26,831 nt of DNA, taken from positions 1-26,831 of the forward strand of contig JADLBI010000056.1 of assembly GCA_020847775.1 (NCBI GenBank), written 5' to 3'. A model generated the notes under the pieces. It was given only the letters and a program-made list of their open reading frames with translations. It did no database searches and was not told the DNA's origin. A program made the position numbers and the translations under genes. Within the stretch, counting starts at the first letter, position 1. Each line of letters begins with the position of its first letter. The DNA comes from Opitutaceae bacterium. GTDB lineage: Bacteria > Verrucomicrobiota > Verrucomicrobiia > Opitutales > Opitutaceae. Below are positions 17,901 to 23,111 of the stretch, in pieces.

Positions 17901-18016
17901 TGATTACGCAGCACAGTGCCTGGCGTGGGCGTCTGGGCAGCCACCCATGGAGCCAAGACTCCGGTCACCATGACCAGGGCCAGGGCATAAAGGATAAACT
18001 GGGATAGGCGCTTCAC
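11963..18016 (-). CDS. Giant DUF11/SdrD-B protein fused to a C-terminal outer-membrane beta-barrel (2,017 aa)
   Basis: The start is taken as GTG 18016, because it directly precedes a good signal peptide (VKRLSQFILYALALVMVTG to PWVAA, cleavage near residue 27). An in-frame ATG at 18100 would add 28 Cys/Arg/His-rich residues that do not look secretory. Domains in order: a module with LTNTGNQAGDYTL and the acidic loop LDANANGMADVGET (about 80-170); Ig-like regions with cysteine pairs; a carboxypeptidase-regulatory-like domain (about 490-570); a DUF11 domain (SLTVSNDTSYTFKQIIIDDVLP, about 625-735); and an SdrD-B-like domain (GTIFVDENRNRVQDDGEPGVPG, about 760-825). A linker rich in Ala, Pro and Gly and further Ig-like domains follow. 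From about 1215 to the end is a long run of alternating amphipathic strands, with FRDIEPDKYYPVYGDASIRG near its start and GVFLNLRLKF near its end, typical of an outer-membrane barrel. The last strand is followed by a charged tail of about 20 residues, so the protein does not end in phenylalanine. I infer a cell-surface anchor; a role as a translocation pore is possible but unproven. Confidence 0.88.
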   Translation of the reverse strand: MKRLSQFILYALALVMVTGVLAPWVAAQTPTPGTVLRNQASLTYHEIGITDKLTLYSDTVRAVVTAGPGIDLQADRKQQVAAGVWFTLAHTLTNTGNQAGDYTLTPSLVAGGDFAVQSLALVLDANANGMADVGETRLAWPVTHQITLLPGESSYVIIVGQVSTAATGSTGEVRFKLDAALPAAGLTAENEDLITLAPLPSGDFNFTKTASAPTATRGSTLDYTLSGANTLAKSPGPIPIIIDGVNSSMIVVRDVIPATPTFVGFLGALAPQSKRLYHVISQSGTHTYTTTAPADLSTVDAVAVAFPAMPYGYQFRVNFRVRVNDNAANLACGQSSGIVNIGELHYHDGTKVVILKTNGAGFSVPARAPVVKFYMDEARTRETRSIYIGKRVYIGVDAASENADPRAIDTLKIDLMEQETGDAEKLTAVETGPNTGIFQVPGGVVMSAASPVSGDGVIQTAARHTIKLTLEGQCGVTSNVASILVDPSGIIFDSQSCQPVAGVWVSLIDVTGAGLNDGHGGAPGGLAEVYVDALGQQRAPNPVRTDAKGEYQFPYVYGSVYRLVVSTTDPGNSPPPPASIFPPSALPPAPCSADLRVGIGSRQEEFTVSTSDVFLDIPLDLDFTGSGFGLKKEASQDVVERGDSLVYSLTVSNDTSYTFKQIIIDDVLPAGLTYEPGSARLERTAALPDPAGGRGPRLSFTTGADIEPGKSLTLNYRVRVERDAPAGDATNIAVAHTGAGIRAQTMPAASRVRIEEGVFTDKGVIIGTIFVDENRNRVQDDGEPGVPGVRFYLEDGTFVVSDSEGKYSLYGVRPITHVMKLDRTTLPAGAELLVLGTRNAADAGSRFLDMKNGELHKANFAIAGDDAAVLAEVMRRREQGEVEVAEITAGLNRQLDYDARDKVMSDPRTLPAQGMMGAGGPIGAGEGGVTSSARSTFAALLPKNTLNSDNSAVAPAPVAVVPVLPLPDLVADLHENTAGFIDLADGDTVAGQQITVRVKGPLGSNLKLSLNGQPVSATRVGTRVVDPIRQVEALEFIGLDLQPGPNRLELVTIDPFGNERARVPIAITAPDQLADLAVSFSNPEPAADGHTPVKITVRLLDRAGTLVSARTPLTLEASLGRWQAEDLNERTPGVQVFIEGGEAVFTLLPPDAPGDGQIVISSGPIKHESQLPFLPDLRPLIASGIIEGRIALRDGAGSLLRPQSAADAFEDELYELSRSGDLSTHGRVAFFLKGKIKGGLLLTAAYDTDKRTRERLFRDIEPDKYYPVYGDASIRGYDAQSSRRLYLRIDHKRSYLLVGDFQTRVEGEQSALGNYQRALNGARMHFENARGVAEIWASRDTTRQVVEELAADGTSGPYLFRTANGLINSERVEILTRDRNQPSLVLKTEPMSRFRDYDFEPFTGRLLFHNPVRSLDENLNPRSIRIVYEVDQGGDPFWVYGANTQVRVAERLEVGGTYAEDRNPADHQRVASANATVKLGEGTYLLGELARSDTDLQGSGLSGRVDLRHHDEKTDARIYYGETATNFVNPGALLMAGRVEAGAKVTRQLTEQDKLIVQGLLTEDTTSAGGTRQGVRADVEHTFPNRVKLEVGARKSEETGNPAGLSTRPGALQGGVPGAAPVTPFEVNSVRVKVTAPLPKVENVTVFGELEQDVVESDQQLAALGGDWQFSERGRAYARHEFISSIGGPFELNQIQQNNITVVGFETDYLRDGQLFNEYRARDAFNGREAEAATGLRHGFQFESGLRLQAGVERVTPFDGTTQNESTAITTGLEYTENPLWKGTARVEARFTDQNESLLNSLGYARKLSTDWTFLAKTIYYQVDNKAAATPDSLQARILTGLAWRETRTDQWNALGKYEYRYEDGSPFDPKLEQLRRVHIFSGSVNYQPTRDWIFSGRYAFKVVDETVMGDDATYVGQQIGLRALREISKRWDAGLSASVGWSRGFDRHDWALGPEVGYNFKANMRLGLGYNIVGFHDRDLTGDLPTQRGVFLNLRLKFDEGFFALRALADDTEEKR
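11974..11978 (-). promoter_or_regulatory. Strong Shine-Dalgarno site for the lipoprotein gene, inside the barrel gene 3' end
   Basis: On the minus strand GGAGG lies 7 bases before the ATG at 11966, inside codons of the last residues (DTEEKR) of the barrel protein. It is the only near-consensus ribosome binding site I see in the window. It fixes the lipoprotein start and suggests that gene is translated at a higher rate than its neighbours. Confidence 0.8.
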
Positions 18017-18065
18017 CGGGACAGGTGGCGAAGGGGCTCGGTTCGACCATCTGCAACCATGGCGG

Positions 18066-18085
18066 CACCGGCATGAAGACCGGTG
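18066..18085. repeat. Inverted repeat in the 100-base gap upstream of the barrel-fusion gene
   Basis: CACCGG (18066-18071) and CCGGTG (18080-18085) form a 6-bp stem with an 8-base loop. It lies between the stop of the 927-aa gene (18117-18119) and the GTG start at 18016. There is no T-run, so it is not an intrinsic terminator. It could shape translation or mRNA processing at the one loosely spaced junction among the first five genes. Confidence 0.35.
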
Positions 18086-18116
18086 TCGCACATGGTGCAT
18101 ACGGCCGAGCGGAGGC

Positions 18117-20900
18117 TCAGCTATTAACCATCACCGCGAAGGTGATCACCACCACGGTGTTGGGGGCCAAGGAGCCCAATTCGAATTTGAAGTCACCGGT
18201 GGCTCCGTTGGCCGGGGCCGTGATCGTCGCAGGAGCGGCCAGCGAACCATTGGTCACGTTCACGGTGGCTGCGCCACTGCCGGAATCATAGGTCGTGTAG
18301 GCCGGCGTCGTGTCATAGACCACGACTTCGGTCGAATTGGCCGAGCCGGTGTTCGTCACGGTGAGTTTGTAATAGATCACCTCACCAGGCTCACGCTGGA
18401 TTTGCGCCGTGCCGTAGGTGCCGCCACTGCTGGTCGCCTGCTCCTTTTTGATGGAGAGGTCGCCCAGCACCACGGTGGTCGTGTCCTTGACGCTGACTAC
18501 CGCGGGTTCGGCTCCGTCATACGGATGGGCCGCGTTGTTATCGGTGGTCGTCGCCGTCAGGGTGGTGACGTTCGATGCAAGGTTGGGCGCGCCGGCGGGA
18601 GCGAAGACCTTGACGATCAGGCCCACTTTCGCGCCCGGGGCCAAGCTGCCCACCACCGAGCCAAACTGGCCGGTGTTGACGATGCTCTCGCTGGAATCCA
18701 CCACGCCGTTGTTATTGGCATCATAATAGATCACGCTGGTCCAACCGTTGGCGGAGAGCGTGTCGCTCAGGCCCAGCTCGATGGTCGAACCGGCATTGGT
18801 GCCGATGCCTTCGGTCACGTTGCCTTCGTTGGTCAGGATGTGGTCATAGAAAACCACGCCGCCCGGATAGGTCTGCCCAGAGTGATTGGGCTGCAAGCTG
18901 AGCTTGCGCACCGCGTTCACTGTCACGGCATCGTGCAGGATGTCGAACACCCCGGTGGTGGGCGACTGGACTCGGAAATAAACCGAGGTCGTGGCGGGTG
19001 CCGCATCGGCGGGAACCGTCACGTCGGCATAGAATTTCTTGTTGCCCAATGCAGCGACGATGCCGGTGTTGGTGATGATGCTGCCGTTCTCGTCGCGGAA
19101 CACGATCGTCCAGCCCGTCGGCACGGGATTGCCGTTGAACAGGGCGGCCACGTTGGAGCCGATGTCGTAGGCATCGGGCACGCCGTTCGGATTGTAGGCG
19201 TGGAGGGTGAAGCGGGTCGTCGTGCCGGGATCGGTGGTATTGGTGACCACGGCGGAGGCCTCGGCGGCGGTGGATGCCGGCGTCGGGTTTTCACCCAGCT
19301 GGGTGCCTGCATCGCCAGCGGAGGCGTTGTTGGTCAAGTCCACGCTCAGGCTGACAATGTTGGTCAGTTGGTTGACCACGGTGTTGGTGCCACCGGAGAC
19401 ATGCGATTGCGCTTGGACAGTGACCGACTTCGGTCCGCCAGTGGCGGCATCCGTCGGCAAAATAGCTTTGATCACGACGTCGTAGCTGCCGCCCGGGGCC
19501 ACCGGGCCAGTGTCAGGCACGCCGTTGCCGTCGGTGTCCACCAACGGGGTGTTACCGTCTGCCTTGTAAACCACGAAGGTCGTGCCAGCCGGAAAATCAT
19601 TCGACGGGAAGGTGATGTCGAAGGAGTCCGTGCCGTTGCCGGTGTTATATACGCGGTTGACGAAGGTCACCGTGCTGCCGGGGTTGGCGGCGGCCACCGT
19701 GTAGATTTGCGGACTGCTGTTAGACGGAGTCTCGCCGTTGGTGGCGGAATTGTTGTCACCGATGGCCACACCACCCGCCTGATTCACCACGTAGGGGACT
19801 GTGTTGGTGGGAACCGGGGTCGTGGCGGGGTTGCCGCCGGCACCGTCCGGATCGTAGCTGTATTGCGCGGTGTTGTTGATCGTGGAGGGCGCGGTGTTGG
19901 GGGTGACGGTCACCTTGAAGGTGATCGTGCCCGAGGCGCCCGGGTTGACCGCTGAAATCACTGCTGTCACCTTGCCGAGGGTGGTGATGTTGTAATCGTA
20001 GGTGATGCCCGTGGCCGTTTCACCAGCGGCATCGGTCAGCGCCGTGGCCGAACCCGACCATGTGCCACTGCTGGCCACATAGGTCATGTTGGTGGGGATC
20101 GTGTCGGTGATGGTCACCGCCGTCGCCGCCGTGTTGCCGGTGTTGGTGTAGGTCAGCGTGTAGGTTAGCGGGTCGGCATCCGCCGCAGCCTGCGTGGCAG
20201 GCGAAGCACCCGAACTGCGACTGATGCTCTTGGCCACGGCGATCACGGCGTTTTGCGTGACCGTGGCGGTGTCGGTGTTGGTGTGAGTCTGCGGGGCCTG
20301 GGCCGCAGAAGCCGTCGCCACCACGTCAATCGTGGCCGATCCGGTCGCGGTGGACGGGGCAGAGCCCACCACCACAAAGTGATACTCGGCACCCGGTCCC
20401 ACCGGCAGCGCCGTGCCGTTTAAATTGGTGGTATTATCCGGCTGGCCGTCGCGGTTCGCATCAGCGTAGATCTTGATGTTCGTCAAACCGAAGCCGGTCG
20501 GGTTACCCGTGGTCAGGGTGTAGGAATCCGCGCCGTTGCCGGTGTTGGTCAGCACATGGGGGAACGTCACTTGGCCGCCGGGCGACACGGTCACGCTGCG
20601 GTTGGACTCCAGCGTGAAGCTATACACCTGCTGCACCTCGGTGGTCACGATGTTGGAGGTGACCTGCCGCTCTTGGTTGGCGTTGTCCTTGTAGGTCGCC
20701 GAGGCGGCGTTGCCGATGATCGTGCCCGCCAACGGCGCCGCCGCCTGGAGCACGACTCCTGCGGAAAACAGCAGCCCGGCGAGCGCGATGACTTTGGTGA
20801 ACAAAGGCAACGCGCCGAAACGCTGCCCGAGGGTGACCCTGGTTGGTTTATTCATGGTGAACTGCTGGTTTGGTTGTGGATTGATTGAAAAATTTTTCAT
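18117..20900 (-). CDS. Secreted DUF11-repeat protein with acidic-loop modules (927 aa)
   Basis: The ATG at 20900 overlaps the upstream stop codon (ATGA). A second ATG at codon 16 (20855) is possible. The signal peptide core is FTKVIALAGLLFSAGVVLQAAA, with cleavage near residue 55. The mature protein is all beta. A module of about 80 residues begins near residue 108: VTFPHVLTNTGNGADSYTL, then loop YADANRDGQPDN, then PGAEYHFVVVG. It recurs with VYNTGNGTDSFDI and loop DTDGNGVPDTG, with HAYNPNGVPDAYDI and a degenerate loop, and with ILTNEGNVTEGI and loop DANNNGVVDSSES. DUF11 domains lie after the first module (YTLTYTNTGNTAATAVTITD) and at the C-terminus (YKLTVTNTGSANSTEVVVYD to FAVMVNS). The loops have the spacing of calcium-binding D-x-N-x-N/D-G sequences. 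There is no anchor or sorting tail. I infer a secreted structural subunit of the same surface assembly as the two giants downstream. Confidence 0.88.
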   Translation of the reverse strand: MKNFSINPQPNQQFTMNKPTRVTLGQRFGALPLFTKVIALAGLLFSAGVVLQAAAPLAGTIIGNAASATYKDNANQERQVTSNIVTTEVQQVYSFTLESNRSVTVSPGGQVTFPHVLTNTGNGADSYTLTTGNPTGFGLTNIKIYADANRDGQPDNTTNLNGTALPVGPGAEYHFVVVGSAPSTATGSATIDVVATASAAQAPQTHTNTDTATVTQNAVIAVAKSISRSSGASPATQAAADADPLTYTLTYTNTGNTAATAVTITDTIPTNMTYVASSGTWSGSATALTDAAGETATGITYDYNITTLGKVTAVISAVNPGASGTITFKVTVTPNTAPSTINNTAQYSYDPDGAGGNPATTPVPTNTVPYVVNQAGGVAIGDNNSATNGETPSNSSPQIYTVAAANPGSTVTFVNRVYNTGNGTDSFDITFPSNDFPAGTTFVVYKADGNTPLVDTDGNGVPDTGPVAPGGSYDVVIKAILPTDAATGGPKSVTVQAQSHVSGGTNTVVNQLTNIVSLSVDLTNNASAGDAGTQLGENPTPASTAAEASAVVTNTTDPGTTTRFTLHAYNPNGVPDAYDIGSNVAALFNGNPVPTGWTIVFRDENGSIITNTGIVAALGNKKFYADVTVPADAAPATTSVYFRVQSPTTGVFDILHDAVTVNAVRKLSLQPNHSGQTYPGGVVFYDHILTNEGNVTEGIGTNAGSTIELGLSDTLSANGWTSVIYYDANNNGVVDSSESIVNTGQFGSVVGSLAPGAKVGLIVKVFAPAGAPNLASNVTTLTATTTDNNAAHPYDGAEPAVVSVKDTTTVVLGDLSIKKEQATSSGGTYGTAQIQREPGEVIYYKLTVTNTGSANSTEVVVYDTTPAYTTYDSGSGAATVNVTNGSLAAPATITAPANGATGDFKFELGSLAPNTVVVITFAVMVNS

Positions 20901-21436
20901 GGTGCTTCTGCCGCCCCGGTTGTCACCCGGGCGCGCAACTCGATGGTGAACGATTCACCGGGGCGCACGTCCCGCGGCGCCCAGCGCAAAGCCCGCCACT
21001 GCGCCACCGGCGCGGGCAATGGTTCGGCATCAACACGGAAATAGGTTTTGCCGTCGCGCGTCGCCTCGATCGCAGCCGGTGCCGCCGATCCTTCCAAATA
21101 CTCCAAACCCGGAGGCACGGGCATCACCGCCGTCAGCTCGCCCAAGGTCGCGGCTCCCGTATTGCGATAGATCGCGCGGTAAACCAATACATCATCCGGC
21201 CCGGCCTTCGGCGCTTCGACCAATACCTCGCGGCCATCAGCGTCATGCGTCACTTTCAATACCGTGGTCTCAACCACCAGTGGTTCATCCGCCGCCTGCA
21301 CCTCCGTGCCAGCAATCAACGCCAGCATAAGGCCGGCTATCATCCAGCGGAAGGCCTTACCTGTGACGATGCAGGCCAGACGGTTCTCGCCACACAATAA
21401 TGTGACCCAAAATCGAGTGAGTGTGTAGGTATTCAT
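20897..21436 (-). CDS. Small exported single-domain DUF11-like protein, first gene of the operon
   Basis: The protein has 179 aa from the ATG at 21436, which has a weak GGGG purine run just upstream. A TTG three codons earlier (21445) is an alternative start. A hydrophobic segment WMIAGLMLALIAG (31-43) followed by EVQA|AD gives a likely signal peptide with an unusually long N-region of about 30 residues. The mature part (about 130 aa) is one DUF11-like domain: VLVYRAIYRNTGAATLGELT, MPVPPGLEYLEGSAAPA, then VRPGESFTIELRARVTTG. Its stop codon overlaps the next gene's ATG, implying translational coupling. It is much shorter than the other DUF11 proteins of the operon, so a minor or initiating subunit, or an adaptor, is possible. 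No enzymatic motif is seen. Confidence 0.78.
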   Translation of the reverse strand: MNTYTLTRFWVTLLCGENRLACIVTGKAFRWMIAGLMLALIAGTEVQAADEPLVVETTVLKVTHDADGREVLVEAPKAGPDDVLVYRAIYRNTGAATLGELTAVMPVPPGLEYLEGSAAPAAIEATRDGKTYFRVDAEPLPAPVAQWRALRWAPRDVRPGESFTIELRARVTTGAAEAP

Positions 21437-21717
21437 AGCCCCCAAATAGAGAAAATGGGAGCCCGAGTGGAAAACCGCGCCAACTGAGAGGCAAACGAAT
21501 TTACATTAGTGTTTTTACTTAGAATTGGGTATATCCCACTTGTGATTATTCAAACTTATGCAAGACTTGGCGCGAGTTCAGAGGTAAAACCACCGTCACT
21601 GCTGCGGCCATACTGCCAACCCGCAAACGACCGGTTGCCTGAACAGACCTTGCCTCGTGATTTTCCCACGCGGAAATTAACTCGCGACCGTGCCGCCATT
21701 CGCAATCTACCTAAGCG
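21437..21717. promoter_or_regulatory. Divergent intergenic region between the DUF11 operon and rsmE
   Basis: This 281-base gap must hold the promoter of the minus-strand DUF11 operon and probably that of rsmE. The segment at about 21494-21560 is clearly more AT-rich than the surroundings and includes GGGTATATCCC (a GGG/CCC dyad at 21527-21537). On the minus strand TTGAAT followed by GATATACCC is suggestive of promoter elements, but the spacing is too short to call with confidence. No open reading frame here looks genuine. Confidence 0.45.
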
Positions 21718-22437
21718 TTGAACCTCATCTTGTTTCAGTCCGGCGAATCATCGCGCCAGCTGCCACTCACCGACGCCCGCGCGCGGCACCTCTTGACGGT
21801 GCTGCGCCGCCAGCCCGGTGATTCGTTCGACGCTGGCCTCATCAACGGCCCACGCGGCAAGGGCACGCTCGTCGCCCTCACCACCACCCATCTCGAACTC
21901 GCTTTCGAATGGGAAGCGCCCCCGCCGCCGCCCGATCCCGTCACCCTACTCATCGGCCTGCCGCGCCCGCAGACCGCGCGCAAGATCCTGCAAGAAGCCG
22001 CCGCGCTCGGCGTCGCCGCGCTGCATTTCGTGCGAGGCGATAAAGCCGAGCCCTCCTACGCCAACAGCACGCTCTGGTCCTCCGGCGAATGGCAACGCCA
22101 CCTCGAAGCCGGTGCCGCGCAGGCCTTTTGCACCGCCCTCCCCACACTCACCCATGGCCAAACCCTCGCCCAGGCGATCTCCGCCCTGCCCGCCACCGCC
22201 ACCCGCCTCGCCCTCGACAACTACGAAGCCCCCGCCCCCCTCAGCCAGTGTCATCTATTAAATGACACTCCACTGGTGCTCGCCTTCGGCCCCGAACGCG
22301 GCTGGTCGGCGGGCGAACGCGCGCTTTTGCGCGCCCAGCAGTTCACCTTTGCTCATCTCAGCGAGCGCGTGCTGCGGCTCGAAACCGCCGTCGTCGCCGC
22401 GCTAGCCATCACGAAAGCGCAACGCGGGCTCATGTAG
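21718..22437 (+). CDS. rsmE: 16S rRNA (uracil1498-N3)-methyltransferase
   Basis: The protein has 239 aa, the normal length for RsmE. The start is a TTG at 21718 giving MNLILFQSGE, which matches the family N-terminus; no in-frame ATG fits better. Residues about 1-70 are the PUA-like RNA-binding domain (LTDARARHLLTVLRRQPGDSF). The rest is a SPOUT methyltransferase with the family signatures KILQEAAALGVAALHFV, LAFGPERGWSAGE and LSERVLRLETAVVAAL, which form the SAM-binding trefoil knot. It methylates U1498 of 16S rRNA in the assembled 30S subunit using S-adenosylmethionine. The gene end overlaps the convergent rsmD by 8 bases. The SKEE-type segment between the two is variable, as in many family members. 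Confidence 0.93.
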   Translation: MNLILFQSGESSRQLPLTDARARHLLTVLRRQPGDSFDAGLINGPRGKGTLVALTTTHLELAFEWEAPPPPPDPVTLLIGLPRPQTARKILQEAAALGVAALHFVRGDKAEPSYANSTLWSSGEWQRHLEAGAAQAFCTALPTLTHGQTLAQAISALPATATRLALDNYEAPAPLSQCHLLNDTPLVLAFGPERGWSAGERALLRAQQFTFAHLSERVLRLETAVVAALAITKAQRGLM

Positions 22438-23002
22438 CCGCGCGCAAAAAAAATCCCACCGAGGGTTGGTGCGCGCCTTTGCCCAGGCGTTTGACGCAGG
22501 TCCAACCGTCCGGCGCGAGCTCGATTTCGCCGGGCATTTCAAAAACCACCAACGGATCGGGATGTGGGGCCAACAACTCGCCCAGCCGCGCGAACAACCC
22601 CGGCGCCACCGTCTCGATTATCTCATAAGGCGGATCGATGAACACGAGATCGGGGCCGTTGCCCGCCAGCGGCCAAGGCGCGGTCGTCGCGTCCGCCGTC
22701 ACGATTTCCGCCTCGCCCGCCCCACCGCCCAAACTCTTCGCCACCGCGGCGACGTTTTTTCGAATGCACTCCGCCGCCTGGCGATTTTTCTCCACCCACG
22801 CCCCGCCCGCCGCCCCGCGACTCAAAGCCTCCAAGCCATACGCGCCGCTGCCGGCGAACAAGTCGAGAAACCGCGCGCCGGGCACGCGATGCCCGATGCT
22901 GGAAAACACCGCCTGCCTCAGGCCGTCGGTCGCCGGACGCACCGCGTCACCCTTGGGGGCGACCAAGGGAATCCCACGGGCTCGGCCACCGGTGATGCGC
23001 AT
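22430..23002 (-). CDS. rsmD: 16S rRNA (guanine966-N2)-methyltransferase
   Basis: The start is placed at ATG 23002, giving 190 aa beginning MRITGGRARGIPL, the standard RsmD N-terminus. The open frame continues 96 codons upstream, but that part is low-complexity and overlaps the divergent gene at 23112. Motifs are RPATDGLRQAVFSSI, SAM-binding motif I FLDLFAGSGAYGLEALSRG (45-63) and the catalytic DPPY (123-126), typical of amino-methylation of a base. The enzyme acts on G966 of 16S rRNA during 30S assembly. Length and motif spacing are normal. It is convergent with rsmE (8-base overlap) and divergent from the WPL-repeat gene, with a 109-base shared upstream region. Confidence 0.93.
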   Translation of the reverse strand: MRITGGRARGIPLVAPKGDAVRPATDGLRQAVFSSIGHRVPGARFLDLFAGSGAYGLEALSRGAAGGAWVEKNRQAAECIRKNVAAVAKSLGGGAGEAEIVTADATTAPWPLAGNGPDLVFIDPPYEIIETVAPGLFARLGELLAPHPDPLVVFEMPGEIELAPDGWTCVKRLGKGAHQPSVGFFLRAAT

Positions 23003-23111
23003 GGCCACAGCGAAGACGGCGCTCGGCGATTGGCCAATCTCAAACATGCGTTGCGTTATCGACAGCCGGTTGAAATTCGCGGTAACAAAGCCACTGTGAG
23101 CTGTCAGAGAG
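23003..23111. promoter_or_regulatory. Divergent promoter region between rsmD and the WPL-repeat/mla operon
   Basis: This 109-base gap lies between two divergent starts (23002 minus, 23112 plus) and must hold any promoter for the plus-strand WPL-mlaEFD operon. TTGAAA at about 23068 on the plus strand could be a -35 element, but I see no matching -10 box, so only the location is supported. Confidence 0.35.

Noticed and set aside
18402..19955. 517-aa Gly/Val-rich plus-strand frame
   Set aside because: It is antisense to the 927-aa DUF11 gene, and its repeats simply mirror the codons for TNTGNG and similar motifs.
4516..20900. Recurring DNA string like ttgccggtgttggt suggesting a CRISPR or dispersed repeat
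   Set aside because: The copies sit in frame and encode the conserved N-T-G-N strand of DUF11-type units. Spacing is irregular and there are no spacers, so it is protein-level repetition.
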